Below the pieces are notes generated by a model, which saw nothing but the letters and a program-made list of their open reading frames with translations, did no database searches and had not been told where the DNA came from. Position numbers and translations under genes: made by a program. 64,000 nt of DNA from Bog-473 sp963850095 (GTDB taxonomy: Bacteria > Actinomycetota > Acidimicrobiia > Acidimicrobiales > RAAP-2): positions 620,001 to 684,000 of the forward strand of contig CAWKJX010000004.1 of assembly GCA_963850095.1 (NCBI GenBank), in the 5' to 3' direction. This document shows, piece after piece, positions 34,721-42,708 of the stretch (positions within the stretch are counted from its first letter, which is position 1; the number at the start of each line of letters is the position of its first letter).

Positions 34721-36609
34721 TCAGGTCCCCTCGGAATCCATCAGGCCATCGACAGGCGCCGGTTCGGGGTCGTGCACCACGGGCACCGGCCGTCTCAACG
34801 TGAGCACCCGTTCGGCGTGGCGCTCCTCTTCCAGCAGCTTCTGCCGCGCGCTCAGGAGGTCGAACTGCGAGATGAGGCCCCGGAGGCGGCAAGAGACTCC
34901 CCGATCCACCACGGGCAGTACGCCGAGCCCGTTGGCCGCCATGCGGTCGGCCACGCCGCGCAGGATCTCGTCGGGGTAGGCGATCGCCACGGGCTCCATC
35001 ATGGCGTCGGTGGCCAGGCGCGTCCGGTCCTCCTTTGCCTCGAGGACAACCGACCAGGGCAGCACACCGCGGAGCACGCCACCGTCGTCCACCACCGGAT
35101 AGAGCCGTTGGCGCCGCCGGGGCGATCCCTCGGGCAGGGCGGTGTAGAGGTCGGCCACGCGCTGCGGCCGGCGCCACCGTGAGGACATCGGTGTCCATCA
35201 CCTCGCGCACGAACGTCGCCTCCAGAGGGTCGACGGCGTACTCGCGGATCACGTGGAAGCCGCGCCGGGCCACCTTCTCGGTGAGGATGGAGCGCTTCAA
35301 GACGAGCACGCTGACCAGGTGGGCCACGGTGGCGGCCACCAGCAACGCCAGCAGGCTGTTCTGGTCGTGCGTCAGCTCGAAGGCGAAGATGATGGCGGTG
35401 AAGGGCGAGCGGGTCACCCCGCCCATGGCTGCGGCCAGGCCGATGAGGGCCCACACGCCCGGAGTGGCACCGGGCAGAACGTGGCCGACGATCCCGCCGA
35501 TGGCGGCCCCCATCATCAGGATGGGAGCCAGAATGCCGCCGCTCGTGCCGCTGCCGAGGCCCGCCGCCCAAATGGTGAGCTTGACCACGAAGAGGAGCGC
35601 CAGCGCCTCGACCCCGAGCTGGCCGAGCAACTCGGCGTGAATGGTGTCGTAGCCCACCCCGAGCGCACGGGGATCGATCAGACCGCCGAGGCCGATGACG
35701 AGGCCGCCGATCATCGGCCACCACATCCAGTGCAAGTGGCCGGTGAGCCTCTTGAACGCGTCCTCGGACCGGTAGACGGCCTGGGTCATCAGCCACGCGG
35801 CCAGGCCGGCGGCGAGGCCGACGGCGGCCGCGCCGAGGAGCGCCACCCCGCTCGAGGGGCGGGTGGCTCGGGACGGGGAAGATCGGTTGCGGCGTCATCA
35901 GGCCGGCGCCGGCCAGGACCATGCGCAGACCGTCGGCCGTCGCCGCCGCCAGGCCGATGAGCACCATGGAGCGCGGCTTGAGCTCGAAGGCCAAGAGCTC
36001 GACCCCGAACAGGGTGGCGGCGACCGGCGTGCCGAACACGGCACTCATGCCTGCGGCGGCACCGGCGACGAGCAGGGAGCGGCGTTGAGCCGCCGTCAGA
36101 TGGAACAGCTGGCCGACGACGGAACCCACCGCTCCCCCGGTCAGGATGATCGGTCCCTCGGCGCCGAACGGGCCACCGGATCCGATACTGACCGCACTCG
36201 AGATGGGCTTCAAGAAAGCCAGGCGCGGCTGGACCCGGCTGCCGTTGACGAGGATGCGCTCCATCGCTTCGGGGATGCCGTGACCCCGGATCTGCTCGGA
36301 GCCGTAACGGGCCATGAGACCGACGATCAACCCTCCCCCGACCGGGATGACGACGGCCAGCGCACCCAGGGTGTTGGCATCGGGGGACACCAGGCGCACG
36401 CTGAGGCGTTGGTAGTAGAGCAGGTTGGTGAGGAAGCCGATCATGTCGAGCAGCGCCAGCGCGATCCCCGTCGCCAGCAGGCCGATGACGATGGCCAGCG
36501 GGACGAGGCGCAGCAGGTCGGGGGTGGTCGTGAAATCGGCCAGCGTGCCCTCGCCACCGCCGGTGTCCGGGGCGACTTCGACTCTTTTTTCGCTCATCGA
36601 CGAACACAT
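34721..36609 (-). CDS. CLC-type chloride channel/antiporter with C-terminal CBS pair, two frameshifts
   Basis: About 629 residues. The membrane part has the CLC selectivity-filter motifs GSGGPFGAEGPI (with the gating Glu of G-x-EGP), VFGTPVAATLFGVELL and GSGTSGGILAPILMMGAAIG. The C-terminal 150 residues form two CBS domains (DLYTALPEGSPRRRQRLYPV and EILRGVADRMAANGLGVLPV), which usually bind adenine nucleotides. Frames change near 35853 and near 35165-35178; each is cured by removing one base. The ATG at 36607-36609 lies inside the MarR-type operator; an ATG 12 nt downstream is also possible. Whether it is channel or Cl-/H+ exchanger cannot be said. Confidence 0.85.
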
Positions 36610-36628
36610 CGTAGTACGATGATATCGT
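36607..36628. promoter_or_regulatory. MarR operator and overlapping divergent -10 elements
   Basis: CATCGTA-g-TACGATG (36607-36621) is a perfect dyad with one central base. TATCGT (36623-36628) is the -10 of marR, 6 nt before its ATG, and TATCAT on the minus strand (36619-36624) is a likely -10 of the CLC gene; the two overlap. A MarR dimer on the dyad would cover the CLC start and its promoter and touch the marR promoter. Confidence 0.6.
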
Positions 36629-36634
36629 AATGCG

Positions 36635-37075
36635 ATGCGATTGGCAGATGCCGACTACGAAGACCTGTTGGCGCTCCGGACCGGCCTGCGCCGCTTCCTG
36701 CGCTGGAGCGAGCAGCAGGCGGAGGCGGCCGGACTGACCCCGGCCCAGCACCAGCTCCTCCTGGCCGTTCGGGGCCACCCGGACCGGCGCGGGCCCACGA
36801 TCGGCGAGGTGGCCGACTACCTCCTGCTCCGCCACCACAGCGCCGTCGGCCTGGTCGACCGGGCCGAGGAGGCGGGCCTGGTCACCCGCAGCCGCGACGC
36901 CGAGGACCAGCGGGTCGTGCGGCTCCAGTTGGCGGCCGAGGGCGAGGAGCGCCTCGAGACGCTCTCGGCTCCCCACATGGAGGAGCTGCACCGTCTGGCG
37001 CTCAAGCTGCCCAGCGCCTGGCGGGGGCTGATGCCGCACCAGCCTCTGCACGGGCTGGCGGGTGCGACGCCCTGA
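36635..37075 (+). CDS. MarR-family transcriptional regulator
   Basis: A 146-residue winged-helix regulator: LRRFLRWSEQQAEAAGLTPA, helix-turn-helix TIGEVADYLLLRHHSAVGLVDRAEEAGLV, and the wing with the conserved DAEDQRVVRLQL (usual D-R-R-x-x-x-V). It is divergent from the CLC gene across a 25-nt gap that holds a palindromic operator, so it very probably controls the channel and itself. No ribosome site; TATCGT sits 6 nt upstream, consistent with a leaderless message. Confidence 0.88.
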   Translation: MRLADADYEDLLALRTGLRRFLRWSEQQAEAAGLTPAQHQLLLAVRGHPDRRGPTIGEVADYLLLRHHSAVGLVDRAEEAGLVTRSRDAEDQRVVRLQLAAEGEERLETLSAPHMEELHRLALKLPSAWRGLMPHQPLHGLAGATP

Positions 37076-37096
37076 GCCGCCGCGGTCGAGCGGGGC

Positions 37097-37887
37097 TCAG
37101 GACGGGTCTTCGCGGGAGAGGAAGTCGACGATGGCGGGCATGGCCGCCGGGTCTTGCAGGAAGAAGATGTGCCCGCCGTCGAACATCTCCAGTCGGGCGC
37201 CCGGGATGAGGGCGGCCAGGTACTCACTGTTGGCCGGTGGGGCGATCCCGTCGTAGCGGCCGCCACAGACCAGGGTCGGGCACCTGATCTCACCGAGACG
37301 CTCGGCGGTGTCGTGATGGCGGCGCGCTTCGAGCTGGAGGCGCGGGCCGCGTGCGGGCGCCTGGCGCGTGCGGGCCGAGAGGAGGGCCACCATGTCGGGG
37401 TTGTCCTCCCGCCAGTCGGCGTCCCACCGGGTATCGAGCAACTGGAATTGGCGGTCCTCGCGCTCGTCCGCCGAGAGGTCGGCCAGCTCGTGCAGGGGGT
37501 AGGAGGCGCCGCCGGCACCGCCCGACGACGTGCAGGCCAGGGCCAGGCGACGGACCCGGTCAGGGTGTCGGATGGCCAGTTCCTGGGCCACCATGCCGCC
37601 GAAGGACACGCCGAGCACGCGGCAGGAGTCCCAGCCGACCAGCTCGAGCAGCGCGGCGGCATCGTCGGCGTAGTCGGCCATGGTGTAGGGCCCCGTCGGG
37701 GACATCGGACTGACCGAGGCCCCGCTGGTCGAACGCCAACACCTCGAAGGATTCGACCATGGGGCCGTCGCTCAAGCGGGGCTGGTGGCGCAGGTCGGCG
37801 CCCGTACCCGGAAATGAAGAGGAGGCGCTCCCCCGCTCCGTCCATTTCGTAATAGAGGGAGATGCCGTTGGCGGTTCCGAAGGGCAC
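37097..37887 (-). CDS. Alpha/beta-hydrolase, two frameshifts
   Basis: About 263 residues of alpha/beta-hydrolase fold, similar in layout to enol-lactonase-type enzymes. Segments in order: PFGTANGISLYYEMDGAGE, FEVLAFDQRGLGQSD, nucleophile elbow VLGVSFGGMVAQELA (Ser), acid in VCGGRYDGIAPPAN and His in MFDGGHIFFLQDP. Frames change near 37808 and near 37705; each is cured by removing one base. The GTG at 37885-37887 has TACGCT 6 nt upstream. It is divergent from the methyltransferase pair and convergent with marR. Confidence 0.8.
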
Positions 37888-37893
37888 TCGCGC

Positions 37894-37899
37894 AGCGTA
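37894..37899 (-). promoter_or_regulatory. Leaderless -10 element of the alpha/beta-hydrolase gene
   Basis: TACGCT on the minus strand, 6 nt before the GTG start; it decides the start choice for this gene. Confidence 0.45.
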
Positions 37900-37901
37900 G
37901 C

Positions 37902-37920
37902 GGCGCGGCCTCGCCGCGCC
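37902..37920. repeat. Perfect inverted repeat between divergent genes
   Basis: GGCGCGGC-ctc-GCCGCGCC, 8-bp arms with a 3-nt loop, directly upstream of the hydrolase -10 and 31 nt before the chosen start of the methyltransferase gene. Could be an operator or a transcript hairpin. Confidence 0.4.
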
Positions 37921-37950
37921 ACGGCTGTCGACGGTGCCAAGCTGTGCCTC

Positions 37951-38763
37951 GTGCCCGACGCTGGTGGTCCCTTCGGAGCGGTCACGGTGGCCGAGGGCTA
38001 CCGCCGGCACCTCGAGCCGGTGATCTTCGAGCCCTGGGCCGAGCGTCTCGTCGTCTTTGCCGGCGTCCGCGCCGGTCAGCACGTGCTCGACGTGGCGGCG
38101 GGGACCGGCGTGGTCAGCCGCCGGGCCGCGGCAGCAGTGGGTGACGGCGGACGGGTCATTGCCAGCGACGTCAGCGAGTGGATGCTGGCCCAGGTGACGA
38201 GGGACGACGCCAGCATGGGCATAGAGGCGCTGGTCTGCTCGGCCCTGGACCTGGACCTGGCCGACTCGGTAGTGGACGTCGTGCTGTGCCAGCAGGGCGT
38301 CCAGTTCTTCCCCGACCGTGGGGCCGCCGTGGGTGAGATGCGCCGCGTGCTGCGAGCCGGGGGCACGGCGGCGGTGGCGGTGTGGCTGGCCGGGCGGCAC
38401 CTCGACCCGTTCGCCACGTACGCCGAGGTTCTCGAGTCCTGCGGGGTCGACGACCCGTTCCCGGACGGGTACGGCTACGACATGACGCGCTTCGCCATGA
38501 CCGTCGAAGAGGTGGAGGCGCTGTTCTCCGGCGCGGGGTTCAGCGACGTGCAGCTCGAAACGGAGGAGCTCACCCTGCGCTGGGACGGTCCGCACGCGGC
38601 GGCGCTGGGCGTGACGGGCACGCCCTTCCAAACGGGCCTGGCTGATTTGGCCGCCGACCGCCAAGCGGAGCTGATGGCGGCGATGGAGGCGGCGTTCGTG
38701 CCATTGCTGGGCGAGAGAGGCGCCTTCACCATGTCGGCGGTACTCGCCCGAGGCACGGCCTGA
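37951..38763 (+). CDS. Class I SAM-dependent methyltransferase
   Basis: About 270 residues with a UbiE/MenG-like layout: EGYRRHLEPVIFEPWAERLV, SAM motif I HVLDVAAGTGVVSRRAAAAV, acidic motif IASDVSEWMLAQV, LDLADSVVDVVLCQQGVQFF and EMRRVLRAGGTAAVAVWLAG. Substrate unknown. The start is uncertain: the frame is open upstream into the divergent hydrolase gene, and GTG 37951 is the first plausible codon after it. Its stop overlaps the next methyltransferase start. Confidence 0.8.
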   Translation: MPDAGGPFGAVTVAEGYRRHLEPVIFEPWAERLVVFAGVRAGQHVLDVAAGTGVVSRRAAAAVGDGGRVIASDVSEWMLAQVTRDDASMGIEALVCSALDLDLADSVVDVVLCQQGVQFFPDRGAAVGEMRRVLRAGGTAAVAVWLAGRHLDPFATYAEVLESCGVDDPFPDGYGYDMTRFAMTVEEVEALFSGAGFSDVQLETEELTLRWDGPHAAALGVTGTPFQTGLADLAADRQAELMAAMEAAFVPLLGERGAFTMSAVLARGTA

Positions 38764-39425
38764 TGACCGAGGACAACGGCTACTGGCAGGGCGCAGAAGA
38801 GGACGCGAGCATGCAAGAGGAGCATCGCTTCGTCTGGGACGCCATGTTGAAGACGATCGACGTCGAGCTGTCCGGGGCCAAGGTGCTCGACGTGGGCTGC
38901 AATCGGGGAGGGTTTCTCCGTCTGCTCGCCGACACCCGAGGCATCGCCCAAGGGTGGGGCTACGACCGGGCACCGGGGGCGGTCGCCGATGCCACCCGCA
39001 TGGGTGGTGACCGCCCGCTCACCTACGCGGTGGCCGACACGGTGCCCGCAGGGTGGACGGGCTTCGACGTGGCCTTCAGTCACGAGGTGATCTATCTGAT
39101 CGACGACCTCGAAGACCACGCCGACGCGGTCTTCGAAGCCCTGACACCCGGAGGGGTGTACTTCGCGGTCGAGGGCGTCCACCGCGCCAGCCCGATGATG
39201 GCCGCCTGGCACGCCGAGACGGAGAAGGCGCTCCGCCTCCCGCCGCTGCGCGACCTCGACGAGGTCGTGGCCGCGTTCGACGCCCGTGGGTTCTCGGTTT
39301 CCGCCGCCCGGCTGCAGCTCGGCTTCGTCCCGGCGAAGGGCCAGAAGGAGAGCTACTTCGATTGGCTGAACTACTACCACGACTTCAAGCCGCTCTTCCG
39401 CTTCGAACGGCCCGTCCCGGACTAG
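38763..39425 (+). CDS. Second class I SAM-dependent methyltransferase
   Basis: A 220-residue methyltransferase: VLDVGCNRGGFLRLLADTRG (motif I), GYDRAPGAVADATR, FDVAFSHEVIYLIDDLEDHA and AVFEALTPGGVYFAVEGVHR. It begins MTEDNGYWQGAEED, whose YWQGAEED segment resembles small methyltransferases that act with a partner. ATG overlaps the upstream methyltransferase stop (TGATG), so the two are translated together and may act on one pathway. Substrate unknown. Confidence 0.82.
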   Translation: MTEDNGYWQGAEEDASMQEEHRFVWDAMLKTIDVELSGAKVLDVGCNRGGFLRLLADTRGIAQGWGYDRAPGAVADATRMGGDRPLTYAVADTVPAGWTGFDVAFSHEVIYLIDDLEDHADAVFEALTPGGVYFAVEGVHRASPMMAAWHAETEKALRLPPLRDLDEVVAAFDARGFSVSAARLQLGFVPAKGQKESYFDWLNYYHDFKPLFRFERPVPD

Positions 39426-39571
39426 TCGAAGAAAACCGAGGCGGCGGTCAGGTGGTGGATGGCGCCGGGTGGCTGACACGGGAGACGGTTCGGCGCGGGC
39501 AGTCGGCCCACCCGGCTCCGGCGCGACGGGGACGCTTGGGCGAGCCTCCACGTCCCATGGAGCGTCGGGCC

Positions 39572-40192
39572 TCAGATACCGAGGGGCGCCGAGCGCAGCT
39601 GGGCGACGAGCGCGGCGTCACCGCTGATCTCGACCCGAGCTGCGCCTTGGCGCCCGGCACCGAACACGGTGAGCTCGCCCGGATCGCCGGCCAGGATGAG
39701 CCGTGGCCCGGTGCCGCCCTCCTTGTCGGCCCGTCCGGGCGAGGTGATCACAATGGTGGCGGGGACCTTCTTCGCCATTCCGCCGGGACCCACGCGGGCC
39801 CAGAGGGCATCGGAGAGGTCCGAGGAGATCGATCGGGGTTCCCAACCGTCTCGCGCCCGACGCACGTCCTCCACATGGATGAAGAACTCGACCGTGTTCA
39901 TCGGCCCGTCGAAGGGACGGAGGAGCAACGGCGGCCCGCGGCGCACCGTCTCGATGAGCGTTTCCCAGGGCGTGCGATCGCGTACGGCGCGTCGCACCTT
40001 GTCCGTGTAGGCCGCCAGCGGGGGCCAGACGAGTCCGGGCCCGCTGTCGGGTCTCCGCTCACGGACCACGAGGTGCGCCGCCAGATCGGCGGTGGACCAG
40101 CCCGCGCACAGCGTCGGCGCCTCCGCACCTTCGGCCACGAAGAGATCACACAGCGTCTGGCGTTCCTGCTGAGCGAGGCTGGGCGGCGTCAT
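39572..40192 (-). CDS. TIGR03085-family DinB/maleylpyruvate-isomerase-like metal protein
   Basis: A 206-residue four-helix-bundle protein of the actinobacterial TIGR03085 group, related to mycothiol-dependent maleylpyruvate isomerases. Metal-ligand histidines appear in WSTADLAAHLVVRERRP and EFFIHVEDVRRARDGWEPR. The C-terminal half is the MDMPI-like beta domain (VITSPGRADKEGG, LTVFGAGRQGAARVEISGD). TAGAAT lies 6 nt before the ATG. It suggests, but does not prove, a thiol such as mycothiol in the host. Confidence 0.82.
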   Translation of the reverse strand: MTPPSLAQQERQTLCDLFVAEGAEAPTLCAGWSTADLAAHLVVRERRPDSGPGLVWPPLAAYTDKVRRAVRDRTPWETLIETVRRGPPLLLRPFDGPMNTVEFFIHVEDVRRARDGWEPRSISSDLSDALWARVGPGGMAKKVPATIVITSPGRADKEGGTGPRLILAGDPGELTVFGAGRQGAARVEISGDAALVAQLRSAPLGI

Positions 40193-40198
40193 GGGTGC

Positions 40199-40204
40199 AT
40201 TCTA
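40199..40204 (-). promoter_or_regulatory. Leaderless -10 element of the TIGR03085 gene
   Basis: TAGAAT on the minus strand, 6 nt before the ATG at 40190-40192. Confidence 0.5.
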
Positions 40205-40357
40205 AGAAGCGGGACAGCAATCGCTCCCGGGTCGTCGAAAAAGGCCTCGGTCCGCATTGGGCAGAACCACGCGGTGATGCGGCTCTTCTGTTCGGCGAGC
40301 CCATGCCCGGAGACACGGCCCACCCGTCGTTCGAGGCCCGCGCGCGACAATCGGGCC

Positions 40358-41110
40358 ATGCGAGAGCTGGACCATCGGGTCGCCGTCGTCACCGGAGCGG
40401 CCAGCGGCATCGGCCTGGCCGTGGTGGAGGCTTTCTTGGCCGAGCGCATGAAGGTCGTCATGGCGGATCTCGACGATGACCGCCTCCACGCCGAGGCGGC
40501 CCGGCTCGGCCAGGCGGGCGGAGAGGTCTGTGCGCTCCGGGTCGACGTCACCGACCCCGACGACGTGGAACGTTCGGGCGCGTTGGCCCTCGAACGGTAC
40601 GGGGGCCTCCATGTGGCCGTGAACAACGCCGGCATCGTCAACCGGGGCTACGTCTGGGAGCTGTCGCTCGACGAGTGGCACCGGGTGCTCGACGTGGACC
40701 TCTGGGGCGTCATCCATGGGGTGCGCACCTACGTGCCGCTGATCCTGGCCACCGGAGACGAGGGCCACATTGTGAACGTGGCCTCCATGGCGGCGGTCTC
40801 GCCGCTCGGTCGCCTGGGCCCCTACACCGTGGCCAAGCACGGGGTGCTCGGACTCACCGACGTCCTGGCCGCCGAGTTCGCGTCGCTGGGGGTCCCGGTG
40901 GGAGCCAGCGTCGTGCTCCCCGGCATGGTGCGAACCGGGATGAACCCGATCGGGACGATTGAGCCGTCCGTCGTGGCGGCGAACGTCGTCGACGCCATCC
41001 GGCGCGGTCGTCGCTATGTCTTCACCGACGATCAGAACGCAGCGCAGGTGGCCGAGCGGCTGCACGCCATCGTCGCGGCGCGGGCCGAGGTCGTCGGCTC
41101 GGGCGCCTGA
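40358..41110 (+). CDS. Short-chain dehydrogenase/reductase
   Basis: A 250-residue classical SDR: cofactor loop VAVVTGAASGIGLAVVEAF, VVMADLDDD (Asp after strand 2 suggests NAD(H)), NNAGIVNRGYV, catalytic Ser in IVNVASMAAVSPLG and the YxxxK pair in YTVAKHGVLGLTD. Near the end AANVVDAIRRGRRYVFTDD is common in SDRs acting on hydrophobic alcohols. Start at the ATG at 40358; the frame stays open far upstream only because of base composition. It stands alone between TIGR03085 and gltD. Confidence 0.88.
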   Translation: MRELDHRVAVVTGAASGIGLAVVEAFLAERMKVVMADLDDDRLHAEAARLGQAGGEVCALRVDVTDPDDVERSGALALERYGGLHVAVNNAGIVNRGYVWELSLDEWHRVLDVDLWGVIHGVRTYVPLILATGDEGHIVNVASMAAVSPLGRLGPYTVAKHGVLGLTDVLAAEFASLGVPVGASVVLPGMVRTGMNPIGTIEPSVVAANVVDAIRRGRRYVFTDDQNAAQVAERLHAIVAARAEVVGSGA

Positions 41111-41162
41111 CCACGGCGCCAGGCGGTCTGGCGACGGCGGCCCGGCTGTCTCGTGGCCGGCC

Positions 41163-42708
41163 CTAGCGCAGGGCCAGCTGGCCCGGCACGATCGGCGCCG
41201 GCAGCGACGTCGCCCCCATCAGCCAGCGGTCGACCGCCGAGGCGCAGGAGCGGCCCTCGGCGATGGCCCACACAATGAGGCTCTGGCCGCGGGTCTGGTC
41301 GCCGCAGACGAACACGCCCGGGACGTTGGTGGCCCAGTCGGCGTCTGCCGCCACCGTTCCCCGCGGGCCGATCTCGACGCCCAGCTCGTCCACCGCGTTG
41401 CGCCGTTCCGTGCCCACGAAGCCCATGGCCAGGAGCACCAGCTCGCACTCGAGCTCGAACTCGGTCCCCGGCACCGCCTCGAAGACCGGGCGGCCGTCCT
41501 CCGTCCTCATCTCGACCGTGTGCCCGCGCAGGGCCCGCACCGCCCCCGAGCCGTCGTCGACGAACTCGGTCGTCGTCACCGAGAAGAGGCGTTCGCCACC
41601 CTCCTCGTGCGCCGAGGACGTGCGCAGAATGAGCGGCCACAGTGGCCAGGGGTTCTCGGCCAGGCGGTCGCTCGGCGGCTCGGCCATGATCTCGAGCTGG
41701 TGCACCGAGGCCGCGCCCTGGCGGTGGGCCGTGCCCAGGCAGTCGGCCCCCGTGTCGCCGCCGCCGATGATGATGACCCGCTTGCCGTGTGCGCTGAGGG
41801 GTGAGGCCGCCAGCGCGCCCCTCGCGCACCAGGTTGGACGGTTTGAGGTACTCGAGGGCCAGGTGCACGCCGGCCAGCTCCCGTCCCGGCACGGGCAGGT
41901 CCCGTGGCAGGGTCGCCCCACCGGCCAGCACCAGCGCGTCGAACTCGGCCTGTACGTCGGTCGCCGCCCGCACGGCCACGTCGGGCGCGCTGGCCGTTCC
42001 CAGCCCGCGCTCCTCCCCCGGCTCCAGCGGGCCGTCGACGACCGGCTCCGCCTGGCCGCCCACCGAGGTCGAGCACACGAACGTGACGCCTTCCGCCTCC
42101 ATCTGGGCCAGCCGGCGATTGAGCACGGCCTTCTCCATTTTGAACTCGGGGATCCCGTAGCGCAGCAGCCCGCCCGGCTTCTCGGCCCGCTCGAACACCG
42201 TCACCGTGTGGCCCGCCCGTGCCAGCTGCTGCGCCGCCGCCAGCCCCGCCGGCCCCGAACCCACCACGGCCACCGTCTTGCCGGTGCGCGCGGTCGCCAC
42301 CTGCGGGGTGACCCATCCCTCGTCCCACGCCCGTTCGACGATTTCGTACTCGATGCGCTCAATGGTCACCGGGTCCTCGTTGATCCCGAGGACGCACGAG
42401 GCCTCGCACGGGGCCGGGCACAACCGACCGGTGAACTCGGGGAAATTGTTGGTCGCGTGGAGCCGCTCCATGGCCTCGGGCCAGTCGTCCCGGTAGACCA
42501 GGTCGTTCCATTCCGGGATCAGGTTCCCCAACGGGCAGCCGTCGTGGCAGAACGGGATGCCGCAGTCCATGCAGCGTGCCCCCTGCACCTTGGTGGCCTC
42601 CTCGCCGAAGGGCTCGTACACCTCGCGCCAGTCGCGCACGCGCACCGACACCGGCCGCCGGCGCGGCAGCGAGCGGCCGAACTCCATGAACCCGGTGGGC
42701 TTACCCAT
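41163..42708 (-). CDS. gltD: Glutamate synthase small subunit GltD, one frameshift
   Basis: NADPH-dependent beta subunit passing electrons to GltB for glutamate formation. N-terminal Fe-S cysteines lie in CMDCGIPFCHDGCPLGNLIP and CPAPCEASC, then FAD site VAVVGSGPAGLAAAQQLARA and GGLLRYGIPEFKM. After a frame change near 41815-41825 come the NADP site RVIIIGGGDTGADCLGTAHR and VFVCGDQTRGQSLIVWAIAEG. Removing one base joins the halves into the usual length near 514 residues. ATG at 42706-42708 overlaps the gltB stop by 8 nt, so the two are coupled. Confidence 0.93.

Noticed and set aside
33309..35846. An 845-codon minus-strand frame covering part of CLC, DUF3565 and the antisense of the wall hydrolase
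   Set aside because: It contains real pieces of two genes joined only because frameshifts and missing stops leave it open; not one protein.
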